DNA from: Eucommia ulmoides
Taxonomy: Eukaryota; Streptophyta; Magnoliopsida; Garryales; Eucommiaceae
Reading direction: 5' to 3'
NCBI GenBank assembly: GCA_016647705.1
Contig: JAENRU010000488.1
Location: forward strand, 127,501-191,500
DNA: 64,000 nucleotides
Both the position numbers and the translations under genes were made by a program. Positions 35,047-47,500 of the stretch are shown piece by piece; the first letter of the stretch is position 1; the number at the start of each line of letters is the position of its first letter. The notes under the pieces were generated by a model. It had not been told where the DNA came from. It ran no database searches and saw nothing but the letters and a program-made list of their open reading frames with translations.

Positions 35047-35586
35047 CCTATAGTCTACACTGTTAGATTAAGAATCAGTTGTAATGGTGTCTTTAAATAC
35101 AAGTAAACACTAGTATGAATATATATACATATATTGAATATGAGTTTCAATCCAAGTCACTTGTTGTCATTTTGACAAATATTTTCATAATATTTAAGAT
35201 ACCTATTATTTTTTTAATTTGGTTACTTGAGATATTCTATATTTTATTTTACTGACAAAAATATCCTCCCAACATATATATATATTTTTTTATTGTTTGG
35301 CATTTTTTTTAATTTTAATTTTCTAATTTTTTACTCTCTCGTTTTTTTTTACTTTTATTGAGTATTTTTTATTTTATTTGTTTAATTTGTTTTGATTTTT
35401 TTTACTTTTTTGTATGCCATTCGTAGAAAATTAAAAAATATCGAAAATAATAATGTAAAAAACAAAATGTAAAAAAATACTATTTGAAAAAAAAATGAAT
35501 TAAAAAAATAAAAGTAAAACAAAAACAATAAAAGAAACGAGAAGAAAATATTTTTTCTTTCTTTATTTAAAATTTTCTATAAACAC

Positions 35587-35617
<31 letters not shown>

Positions 35618-36609
35618 ATTAAAATAAAATAAAAATATCATGAAATCAAAAAAAAATATCAAAATTAAAAAAAAAAAAAGAAAAGAAGACAAGAGAGGGA
35701 GGGAGAAAAAAGAAAAAAATAAAAGAATAAATTTTTGTCAATTAAAATGTGACGGTGGATGTTGGCGTTTTATGAAAAGAAGTTATCTTAGTATTAGTCA
35801 AGATGATATGAGTGTATTAGTTATAAACTCTATTAAATATTTATTAAATTATAATTTGCTCAACAATAATAAATAGAAAAATAAATAAAAATACTTAATT
35901 TATCAAGATATTGTCATAATAAAACAATTCACTTTTTATTTTATCAGATATTTTATACTGATAGATCAAAATTTTGATCTAACAATCCAAATATTATATA
36001 AATCACAACACATTTTACATCTACATATTTTCAACCATAAGATGAACACAAGGAATATTTTGGATCATTGGTTCAAAATAAAAATATATTTTTTTTAAAA
36101 ATAAGGTTAATTAATTAATTAATATGTATTCCACAAATAATATTATATTCTTCCATTATATGTCATTTGCAAAAGGAAGCCCATGATGGAATTGGGTTGG
36201 GTTTGGGGAGTGGGGAGGGAGCATGGGATGGGCTACATTATTGCTTCCATTATTTTTTATTTAAAAATTAATTATTTTATATTATAAATCAAATGAAAAA
36301 TAAGGACACTTACCACCCATTTCTATTTGGGTATCGAAACTGCCAAATGAATTCAATTATATTTTAATGAACAATGAGATTCTTTTACCAAATATGGGCT
36401 GATTTGCCTCTATTGATGTGTTATTACCTTCTATTCCAGACTTACCAAATATTTATATTTATACGCTTTCTAAATCTGCAGAACGGTCATACGAAAAAAT
36501 ATTTCTAAAATATCACATATTTCTCCTCAAACATATTCGCTAATCCATCATCCATTTATACAAGAATGGTCGTCATTTTACTGTCTTTAAAATGAGATAT
36601 TAATTATTT
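35047..36609. other. AT-rich gene-free DNA
   Basis: It includes a (TA)n run at 35588-35611 and A/T homopolymers. No supported gene. Confidence 0.4.
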
Positions 36610-37140
36610 TTTTTGGACCGCAAGATAAAAATCAGTATTACATTCAACACGGTATGCATTACAAAACGTAAAAATACAGTGTTATCAACATCCCCTCTCT
36701 ACGTGTTAACTATGGGTCTAGATTCAACATCCGTTTCAACAAACCCAAACGAAAATGGAAAAATAAGTCGTAGGTTGATAAAATCAATTTGTGTGGGTGT
36801 TAAATATAACATGAGCTGGTTATAAAAAAGAAACATATAAAACACACGATCCTATACCCCTTTTTTGGTTGGATATTGAATGTACCATTAACTTTAACTG
36901 ACTAAGACAGTACACGTGTTCTGCAGAAGACGTGATCAAATCTTGTCATTTTGTGTTGATGTTGAATATAACATGAACTGAATGTAAATGAAACACGTGT
37001 TTCTACGAAGTATACAATCACATCCCCTATTTCGGTTTGAATGTTGAATATAATATTAACTGAATAAGATGGGTACATGTGTTCCACGAAGTACATGATC
37101 AGATCCCGCCATTTGTGTTGGTGTTGAATACAGCATGCTG
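36610..37140. repeat. Tandem near-palindrome units related to the GATGTTGAATGTAACATC family
   Basis: About four units of roughly 110-120 bp contain 'gttgaatataacatgaactg', 'acacgtgttctgcagaag' or variants, and 'gatcaaatc'. They resemble the internal arrays at 1600-1935 and 30770-31400. Confidence 0.55.
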
Positions 37141-37229
37141 AAAATGAAAATTATCCTCTATTGTTATTTGTGAAAACTATTTTTTTTTTTTTTTGGCCTT
37201 GTTAATACCGTTTAGTAAGAAAACACTTA

Positions 37230-37932
37230 GGGCATGTTTGATAAAAAAAAAAAATTAAGTGCTTAAAACTGATTGTATTAAGTATTTAATTAATTAAGTT
37301 TATTTGATAAATATAATTAGTATCACTTAATTAATTAAATTAACTTAAAAATTAAGTCAAAATGTGAATAAAAAATTAAGTCAAGGTCTTTTCACTTATT
37401 TTATTTTACTTAATGCACTCCATTATTTCCCACTTAAATTTTTTTTTATATTTTGACCATTTTACCCTTGATCCCCTATAAGAGTTTAATTAAAGTTATG
37501 ATTAATGATAATTGACTGAATTTTAGATTATTTTATAGTTTTAATTTTATTTTATATTTAAATTATTATTATAATTTAATTTAAGTAATCAAACTACATA
37601 AAAAAAACACATAATATATACATATTTTTAGGTTAATTTCTACTTTTAATTTTAATATAATTTTTTTTTTTTAAAATGACACCCTAATTTTATTACTTTG
37701 TTCTCAATTAATTTTTTTTTTTTTTTTTTTTCATATTATCTTAATTCAAAGGTAATTATGTAAATTAAACAATTTTTAGCATACAAATTTTGTATTTATC
37801 AAACAAATAAAAAAATTCGGCACTTTATTTTCAGCACAATTTTATCAAACAACCTTTTTAAATTTTCAGCACTTAAAATTTCAGCACTTAAATTTTCAAC
37901 ACTTAAAAAATAAGTTGTTATCAAACAAGCCC
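37230..37932. mobile_element. Tourist/PIF-Harbinger-like element with TTA target duplication
   Basis: The termini gggcatgtttgataa and ttatcaaacaagccc are inverted, with TTA on both sides (37227-37229 and 37933-37935). Subterminal 'aagtgcttaaaa'/'tttcagcactta' motifs are also inverted. The 703 bp are AT-rich and encode nothing. Confidence 0.7.
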
Positions 37933-38404
37933 TTAGTCATCTATTAAATTTGCATATTTTTTATGGGTATTTTGGTTATGAAATATTCGACACTTTTAAA
38001 TTTGGAATCAATCCGTTCAAAAAGTACAGTCAATGAGATTAACAGGTTTAATCTTGGTTAGTTGGTACTAAACAGTAATTTGGTTTGTACCCGGTAATTT
38101 TCTCTTAAAAAAAATTCTATATTTAGCATCCTAATAGAAAATTGAAAAAAAAAAAAAAAACTATGTATTTTCATACATTTAAGAATTGGGCCATTATTCT
38201 TATTATTATTACATTATGTCCAATGGATCCAAGATGGCGTGGTTAATAACTTAATATGGGCCCAAATATTACCTTGAAGATTTAAAATCCAAAATGAAAT
38301 ATTTTTGAAATTAAAATAATTAATAATTAAAATTTAATCAAATTTAAGGAATACTTCTTCTAGTTTTATGTAGTTTTAAATTTGGATAAATAATTTTTTT
38401 TGTA

Positions 38405-38905
38405 TTAAATTTTGGCTAAATCGCACTTTGCACCTTCGATGTTTTGGTGCAGTCTCATTTGCACCTTCTAATGTTTTAATTGTTGTAATTTGACTCTGAA
38501 CTTTGTTTTTTTGGGCATCAATTTGGTTCGATTAACAATTTGGGGTCAATTTTTTTACGAAATTGGGCGATGAAATGCAAAGAGACTCAAATTTTAAAGG
38601 TAAAAAGTGTAATATAAACGTTTTTTATTACTTCATTTTTTTTGGTCACGTGCAAGTCACATGATTAATTCCGGGATATAATTTATCAAAATTAGCCAAC
38701 TGGACTAAATTAATATGAAAAGTGAATTTCAAAAGGCAAATTGTAACAATTGAAACCTCAAGGGACAAAGCAACATTTCATCAAAATATCAGGGTATAAA
38801 GTGAAATTTTGCCAAATTTCAAGAAGCAACAATTAAAACCTCTAAGGGACAAAGCACTACTTCATCAAAACTTTAGGGTGCAAAGTGTAATTTGACCTTA
38901 ATTGT
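38405..38905. repeat. MITE-like element with 'aatcgcactttgcacc' ends
   Basis: Left 'ctaaatcgcactttgcacc' and right 'gggtgcaaagtgtaatttga' are inverted. Internal copies (38590-38620, 38780-38830) suggest nested or repeated ends. A related fragment lies at about 26340-26560. Confidence 0.5.
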
Positions 38906-39159
38906 GAAAATTATTAAAAGGTTAAATCGCACTTCGCACCCCGTATGTTTGAGTGTGTTCTTACTATGTACCGTGATATTTTAATTTAGCAATGTGCTCT
39001 TTAAAGTTTGATTTTTGCTTTTAATTGGTCTAATCAGCACGTTTTGACAATTTTAATCGGCAGTGCAATAACACTTGCATTATAATTGAGAAAAATTAGA
39101 AAAAAAGCATAACAATGTTGCAATACTGCCGATACATCTTTGTTGCTATGACAATTATT

Positions 39160-39515
39160 AAGAGGTTATAACTCAAAATCATATAGTGTTAAGTAGAGTA
39201 ACTCTTTTAATTTATATAATGGTTTGAAGACTCTCAAATAACCGATATAGAACACGAATCTCACACCCGCCCTTAAGTGCAATCACTTATTTGTACGAAT
39301 GATTTAATTACGAGAGAATGACGAGATATGTGCAATCTCCAGCTTGCACAGAAGATTTGACTACAAGGGAAAAGAGACGAATTCCTAAACCTTGACTCTG
39401 ATACCATTTTAGGAGGTTCCAACTAAAAACCACATGATATCAAGTAAATAACTCTTTTAACTTAAATAATAAGTTGAGAACTCCCAAATGATCGATGTAA
39501 GACATGAATCCAACA
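39160..39515 (-). mobile_element. TRIM retrotransposon (minus strand)
   Basis: Minus-strand LTRs of about 106 bp at 39409-39515 (tgttggattcatgtcttac) and 39160-39265 (tgtgagattcgtgttctat) flank about 143 bp. Next to the 5' LTR is tggtatcagagtcaagg (39390-39406), a near-perfect tRNA-Met primer binding site. Directly before the 3' LTR is the polypurine tract aagggcggg (39266-39274). No coding capacity. Confidence 0.85.
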
Positions 39516-40057
39516 ACAATTAAACTAGTTGAAACATGTCAATTGGACCAACAAGATGTAACATTCAAACTTTCAAGAAGTACAAGATGGGGGTATGAAA
39601 TGAGAACCCTATACTAGCATTAAATCGTCATAATACAATGTTTGTATTAAGGTGTCGAAACCACAAGTATTAGATTGTAACTATCCGACTCTTTTGGGGA
39701 GCACTCCGGGAATTAAATCTTCAATTTAATCATGAATGTACCAGACCGATGTGAGAGAATTCTCCCTTAAAATCGTCCAAGAAGGTGATTAGTCGATGTT
39801 AAGTTGTCCTGGACACACCTTACTGTTAAAAAAAAAAAGATTGTAACTATCATTTTTCTCCATATTTCTAACAAAAACAATTCATTTTTTTTTAATTTTA
39901 AAATAAATTCTAGAAAATTAAACTAGGTAAAAATAATATGAAAAAGCTCGGGCTAGGGTTTGCACTCATGTACTTTGATTATTTCGTTGATTATAATCGA
40001 CATTTATTATCTTCGAGATTCAAAATCAACATTAACTAATGTAAGATGAATAAATCG

Positions 40058-40198
40058 CTTATCAAAATATATCCCATTAAATCATATCAATTATAAATAA
40101 ACCACGTTGAATAATCATTATATTTAAATCAAAATTTATCCCATTAAATCATATCAATTCTAAATAAACCACGTTAAATAATCATTATAATTAAATCA
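40058..40198. repeat. About 67-bp tandem duplication
   Basis: 'cccattaaatcatatcaatt' with 'taaataaaccacgtt' and 'aataatcattata' is present twice in succession with only a few differences. Confidence 0.85.
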
Positions 40199-40640
40199 CA
40201 GATATTAGATCTAACGTCTAATTATAATCAATCCCCAAACTAATTTCTACATGACCAATTACGAAGATAAATTCATTATATGTCAGTCATTATATTAGGA
40301 TTTCATATCAAGCATCGATAACACACAGATCTAAAAAAGATCAAAAGTAAAAGTTACAAGGAAATTGAGATATTGCACAACCATTGCCCAGACAATGACG
40401 TCCTTCTTGGGCAGGTGGCGATCATGACCTCGGTCTGAACGATTCAATAGTAATTTCAAATTAGCATCTCTCTCGCTTGAACTCTATTTTAACTATATGA
40501 CCGCTTGTTGAAAAATTTAGAACGTTTATTTTCACATTCAACTGGTTTCATTGCAAAATTCATAATGTATAAGTAGTTGTGACTAAAAGAGTGTACAATA
40601 GTTTATATTATACAATATTCGTTTTAATTCTAATTTTGAT

Positions 40641-40737
40641 GTTACGGCTTTTAGCTTAGTGGATATGTAAGTAGTTTCCCTTGTGAAAAGTTTAGAGTTC
40701 AATCCCAACTCTTCTTAGGTAATAAAAAAAAAAAAAT
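40641..40737 (+). mobile_element. tRNA-derived SINE
   Basis: A Pol III A-box (ttagcttagtgg, 40651-40662) and B-box (agttcaatccc, about 40695-40706) lie at tRNA spacing, followed closely by an A-run (40723-40736). It is short and has lost a recognisable anticodon stem, which fits a SINE head with tail. Confidence 0.55.
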
Positions 40738-40799
40738 CAAAATAAAAAATAAAAAAAGGGAACAGAAGAACCCAGTTTACCCTCCCCAAACACTTCCTT

Positions 40800-41531
40800 A
40801 TACGTCACCGGCCATTGAAGAACAGTGTCACAGCCACCCCCAAGGCCCCAATATCGCCACTGCGGCAGTGCCTCAGCCCCCATCCCGACACAACCGCCAC
40901 CCCCGCCGGCAACCTAATCGCCGCTTCAGCTCCGCTGTAACCGCACACGGTGCAACTACAACAAAATTCCGCCAACGTTGTTTCTGTACGTCTTCGTTTG
41001 CTGGGTTATCTCTCTTCTCTCTTCCGCTTTGCCTTCGCCGGAAGAATTGATGGAGACGTTAGTTCAGTGCGGCATCGTCTACGAATGGCAGGAAAGATAA
41101 AAGACGGTCTATCAACACTGTCCTGATCAATTTTTGAATTCAATTTAGGTATTTGCTTTCGCTTCACTTCTTGAATTTTAATTAGTAGTTAAATTCTTGT
41201 ATTATTCAAAAACCCTAATTCCATGTAGGAGTAATTGTAGATTTACCTGATTGCTCTTGCTTCTCCTTCATGAAATAGTGATCAATTTCTTTGTTCTGTA
41301 GCTAATAAAGATGAAAAACTCCATGCAATTTAAACAATGAGATTGTTGTTCAATCCCCATCTTACTCCAAATCAATTCATTATTCATGGTTGAATTCCAA
41401 TTCATTTTCCTAATGAGTTCCTTATATATATATGGTAAACTGTTCTTCCTTGTTAGGTTTCTTTCACACCAAATTGGGAAGCAAATACAATCAAGCCTGT
41501 TATCTCTTTAGATGCTTATCATAGTTTTCAG
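40800..41531 (+). other. Probable 5' UTR exon and leader intron of the GON4-like gene
   Basis: A C-rich, non-AT leader (40800-41148) ends at a good donor (caatttag|gtattt). An acceptor follows at 41531 (gttttcag|catttg), 33 nt before the ATG. This would make a leader intron of 383 bp. It is inferred from composition and splice sites only. Confidence 0.45.
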
Positions 41532-41564
41532 CATTTGGTGTTTACTGCATGATTTGTGTTGAAG

Positions 41565-44507
41565 ATGTCATCATCTTCGCCTACCTTGCCAACTGAAATC
41601 GGGCAGCAAACCCGAAAAGATGCTCTTCCAATTGATACAAACTTACCCGATACATGCTTGCCGAATAAAAATTACCATATGGAACATGAGGAGGATGAAG
41701 GAGATGAGGACGAGGATGAGGATGAAGAAGAGGATGTAGATTTCAACCCATTTCTGAAAGAAACCCTTTCTCCTGAAGCTTCTTCAAGCCTGAGCTCTGA
41801 AATCGAAGGTTTGGATGCTGACGTTGCTGAGAGCGAGGGAAAAAATAATGAAATCTCGGTCACTAATTCGTTATCAAACCATCTTGATTCAGTGCAAGAC
41901 TATCCTGTCGGAGATTCCGAGCATGGTGAGGAGATTGTTATGAAAACTTCTCTAACAAGTGGGCAAGAGAGAAACTTGGTTTCTGATGAAGCTTCTTTTG
42001 GAAAAGAGAATGGCTCTGGTAGTGGAATAGACGTTGTTAATGATGCTGTAATTGAAGATTCTATCACTAAAACACAATCTGGAAAGCCCATCGTTGATTT
42101 AGACGATGAGGATGCCATCTGTATGCGTACTAGAGCTCGCTACTCTCTTGCCAATTTCACGCTTGATCAACTCGAGAATTTTCTTCAAGAAACTGACGAC
42201 GACGATGATCTTCGCAATATTGATGATGAAGAGGAATACAGGAAATTTCTGGCTGCTGTTTTACAGGGTGGAGATGGTGACTGTCAGAATCCAAATGGAA
42301 ATGATAATGTAGACGATGAAGATGAAGATAATGATGCAGACTTTGAGCTTGAAATTGAAGAGGCGCTTGAGAGTGATATTGATGAGAATATAAAGGCAAT
42401 AACAGAAGAACATGAAAGCAAGACAGTTAGCCGGCGACCCAAGACTAGGCAAAACAGACGCCAAAAAGCTTCTGTTCACCAGACAAAGATGTTTTCGGGA
42501 CAGTTGAATAGGCCATTGCGTCCCCTCTTGCCAAATGCACCACTTGCCGGTTTTGCAGCTCCAGAAGCAAGATTTTTTATGGCTCAAAATGCTATGCACT
42601 ATGCACCTTCCTCTGCACATGATGGTTTTGTAAATGGGTTCACTCCGTCTCAGATTGGTCAATTGCATTGTTTGATACACGAGCATGTGCAGCTTCTTCT
42701 TCAGGTCTTTTCTCTTTGTGTTCTAGATCCTGCTCGACAGCACATTTCTTCTGATGTTCAGGGATTGATCTCGGACATCTTTTCTAAGTTCAATCAAGTA
42801 TTAGCATGGAGAAAGTCCCCTTATCCAAGTTCTTTCTTTTGCCCTCCATACATCAAGCCATCTGTAGGAGGCGAAAATATTGCTCTACCACCCTCTAATG
42901 GCATGATCACTTCAAATAGGGTATGTGAAGACTCTACTGCTAAGCAGGTGGATAACTTTCAATCTAATGAAGGTTTCCTTTGGATGCCTTATATAAGTGG
43001 CCCTATACTGTCTATTCTTGATGTAGCACCGCTTAGATTAGCTGGAAGCTATATAAATGATGTCTCTACTGGTATGTCATATGGGATTGGTTAATTTTTC
43101 GTCATTTTAATGCAACTCTTTGTTTATTGAGTTTATCTATGGTGGTTAATTTAACTTTTGATTTGGGATTATAACAGCAATGCAAGAGCATCGAAGACGT
43201 GTGGGATTAAATTCTGATACTTACTTTGAAAAGGAACCCTTGTTTCCTCTTCGTAATTTGCAGTCTTTGGCTGATAATGATGGCGGAAGTCTGAGAGGGG
43301 TGGGTTCTCCTTCATCTGGTGATCAAATTCCTAGGAAGACTATGGCTGCTGCATTAGTTGAAAGGGCAAAGAAGCAATCTGTTGCTCTAGTCCCAAAGGA
43401 GATTGCCCAGTTAGCCCAAAGATTTCTTCCATTGTTCAATCCAGCCTTATATCCTCATAAACCGCCGCCTGCTCCTGTTGCGAATCGTGTGCTTTTCACC
43501 GATGCTGAGGATAAGTGAGTTGCATTTTTTTCTGTAGGGTTAATTGCTTTTTACCGCCTTCTATTTTGATTTTGTTTCATTCTAACCCCTCTACTTTAAA
43601 AACCAACACATCATCCCCTTCTACTCTAGACTAAAGGGAGAAACTCATATTTTATTCAAAAAATATTAAATGGATTGATTTTCCTATAATTTTTCGATTT
43701 AAATTTAATATGTAAAGGTAACAAAAAAAAAAAAAAAAAAAAGCTAACATTTTCTCGCTCAACTTCTATTTTTTCCCCCATTTTTAATAGAGGCAAAATA
43801 AGTCCATTTCATAAATTTCAATAAAAAATTTAATTTCACCCACTATTAGCATATTTGGCTAAGTTAAACATACACACACAAGTAAAACGTTAGTGTTCCA
43901 ATTTTTTATAAGTAGAAGGGGGTTAAGTGTAGGTTTTTAAAGTAAAGGGGCCAAAATGAAACAATATCAAAGTACAAGAGGGTCATGGGAAATTTACGCA
44001 TTTTTGTATGTTAAATATGTCAATTTTGAATTAATTTTAAATGGGTTCTTTATGAATTTTGATGTCATGATTCCAAACCGTTGGCTGAATGTAGTGCCTT
44101 CAATTTGCTCGAAACTATCATTTGGCATTTCAACATTTTTTTCTTCATTTTTCTCATTGTGGCGGCAATTTCAATCGACTTGTAATTTTGCAGGCTATTG
44201 GCATTGGGGTTAATGGAATATAATACGGACTGGAAGGCCATTCAGCAACGGTTTCTTCCTTGCAAGTCAAAGCATCAGGTAGTTCCTTGTTGGCTGAGTG
44301 TTTGAAAATTGCTCCCTTTTGTCATTCCATTGCATTTGCCGCTTTGTGGTGGTTTTAATTTGCAGCTTTTTGAATTTGTTGCAGATTTTTGTTAGGCAGA
44401 AGAATCGCTCATCTTCTAAAGCGCCAGAAAATCCAATAAAGGTGTGTTAATTATATCATATTACTTTGTTCCTATAATCATAAAGAAAAAGAATTGTCTT
44501 GTAATTA

Positions 44508-44589
<82 letters not shown>

Positions 44590-47500
44590 GTGTGTGTGTG
44601 AGTTTTGACTTTTAAGTGTGTAACTGAACGCTTGACATTGTTATTTGGTTTATCGTTCAGGCAGTTCGGAGGATGAAGAACTCACCCTTGACTGCGGAAG
44701 AGAAAGCACGTATTGAAGAGGTAATTTGATTGGGGTTCTTATCATATAGTCTTTATTTTTTATTGTTTTGTTTTTTCCCCCTGTTTTTAGGAGTTAGGGC
44801 CATTTCTCAGTCCCAGTGTGGCTGATTATCATCTCGGACTAGCTACTGATCATCGCTCTGGAGCAATTTATTTTTTTAATTCTTAACAACTTATTTTTTA
44901 TTCCTTACCCATATTTTAGTTGACTTTAACTATAATATTAAATGGAAATTCAACATCGACTTGGTATCAACTCGATGGATTCAATCTAATTGATATTAGC
45001 TGAAAGACAAAATATTAGTTGAAGGACAAACTTCTCCGAAGGACTTAAAAATAAAAAGAACAAAAGGGATAAACAATTAGTGGTGAATTATTTCAAGGAC
45101 AATATAATAATTTGCTAAATTTGCTTTTTGCTTTTTTAGAGACTAATGGCCCGTTTGGTAACATTGACAATTAAGTACTGAATATATTAAGTACTTATTT
45201 CTTTCCAATACTTTTAGCCTCAATATTTTTTATTCTATTTTTATCTAATTATGTTATCCAACGGACCTTAAATCTGTTTGAGAACTCCATAGTTTGATGA
45301 GTGATTAGCTCATTCATTTCCGTTGGCCAAAATTTACTCAGGGCTTGAAGGTATTTAAACTCGACTGGGTGTCTGTATGGAAGTTCATTGTCCCTTACAG
45401 AGATCCTTCTCTGCTACCCCGTCAATGGCGTATTGCAAATGGAACTCAAAAGTCGTATAAGTTATTAGATGCTGATAAAAAGGCGAAACGGCGGTTATAT
45501 GAATCAATGAGGAGAAAAAGCAAACCTTTAGCTATGCCTAGTTGGAACGTTTCGTCTGGGAAAGAGGTATGCTTATACTTGTGGTTAAGGCCCCTTTTGT
45601 TTTGTGTTTCTATTCCCATATAACTGGGAATAGAAACAGAAAATTGAATAAAATGTTATGTTCCTTGATTCTTAGTCAATACAAAACAGAACTATTCCAG
45701 AATTTCTATTTTTGTTTTAATATTCTGGAAGCAGAAACATTAAATGATTGCCACCCTTGTGTTTTTTTCTTGCGTTTTTCCCAGAAATTGGTTCTATATA
45801 TTTCAGAACAATGTGGTATCAGATTTATTCTATTCTCACATTCCTGTTTCGTTTTCTTGAAAGAGAATCAAGAAGTTTGGAACAATCCTTTCTCTATAAA
45901 TTCGTTCTAAAAAACTGGGAACAGAACAGAAACTGATATTTACAAGATTTTTGTAAGAGTTTTTTTATTGTGGCCTTCTACTGATTGCAGGACAATAGTA
46001 CTGATAACGGCGGTGGAGAAAATAAGAGCGTGGATGATTGTTCGGATAAGGAAGATGAAGCTTATGTTCATGAGGCTTTTTTGGCCGATTGGAGACCAAA
46101 TGCTGATGCTTCAGATAAAATTCAACCTACTCATATGCAGCCACAGGAGAATTCTCAATTCAATGAACAAACAAATAATATTAGGGCTCCAAACCCTAAT
46201 CTTCGAACGGGTCAGGAGATTCCGAATGCTTTAAGGTACCTCTTTGGCATCTTTTCTTTTTTAGGAAAAACCTCGGGCATGTTTTGGTAACATTTTTTTT
46301 TAAGTACCTTTTAGAATAAAAAAACTTAATAGAACAAAAAAGTAATTTTGTTTCAAAGCAAATTAAAAAATCATAAGTGTGTTTGATAACGTAGAGATGA
46401 TATCCCTATGTTTTTATCTAAGGTTTTAAATCATGGCATCGGGTTACGTAACGGTAATTGGTGCGGTGTAATGGTTTCGGGAGTATCGGTTTGCCTGTAA
46501 CGGGAATCGGCCGTGACAGTCGTGAATTTTTGAAAATTACTAGAAAATCCTAAAAAAATATAATAGTTGTAATTGTTCTACTTATTTAATCTTTAATAAA
46601 CACATTTTAATAAATATTATGGCATTTAACTATATATACAACACATTTAAAATATAAAAAAAACGAAAAATAGAAATCAAGAACTGTTGTACTGAGCAAT
46701 CCTAAAAGAATAAGAGGAAGCACAAGATTTAACGAAAATATATTACACAAACATAATAAAACTATAAAAGAGTAAACCAAATATTGTCAAACACGGCTTG
46801 TACGTACTTTTGAGTACTTATTTGCTTAAAAGTATTTAAAAAAGCATCGTTAAAGGGTACCTAAAAGTCGCATTTGTTTTTCACTTGAAATATATTTTTT
46901 TAAAAAAATAAAAAATAAAATTAAAGCATGATTTCAATTACTTTTTTTTTTTTTTCAACTGCTAAGCTTTCTGTTGCTTCGTTTTTTTTTATATTTTAAG
47001 AGATTGACAATCGACTTGTACCTTTCCACCCAATTTTTCTCAACCATATATATATATATATATATTATGTTTTTTTTTTTTTTTTTTTTTTATATTAAGA
47101 GATCTTTTATAGGAATAAAACCAATTGTTTTTTGAAATTGAATAACTCTCGCAAAACCAGGAACATGATATCCACTATACACTATCAAATATACTTTTGA
47201 TTTTTTGTTTTGCTTTCAATATTTTTTTTTTTGTTCATATTATTTTTTTTTTTAAAATAAGAAAAGGTACTTAAAAAAAAAGGTTATTAAATGGTGCTTT
47301 AATCTTACTTCATCTCAATTCCTCATATGAACAACAATTTCACTGTATTTTTTTTCCTTCAGTTCTCGATTGTTTTGGAGACCATATCGTGCTCGTAGAA
47401 ATAAAAACGTCCAACTAGTAAAATTAGCACCGGACTTGCCTCCAGTGAACCTCCCGCCGTCGGTTCGTATAATGTCACAATCGGCATTCAAAAGCTTCCA

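Noticed and set aside
40868-41050. 60-codon frame in the leader of the GON4-like gene
   Set aside because: C-rich leader sequence; no similarity to anything known and out of frame with the protein.
42157-42686. Antisense frames over the first exon of the GON4-like gene
   Set aside because: Shadows of the true coding strand, with no family resemblance.
45542-45936. Open frames extending past exon 6 of the GON4-like gene
   Set aside because: They read into intron 6, which carries MITE-like 'tctattccc' sequence. The donor at 45566 and acceptor at 45990 restore the family frame.
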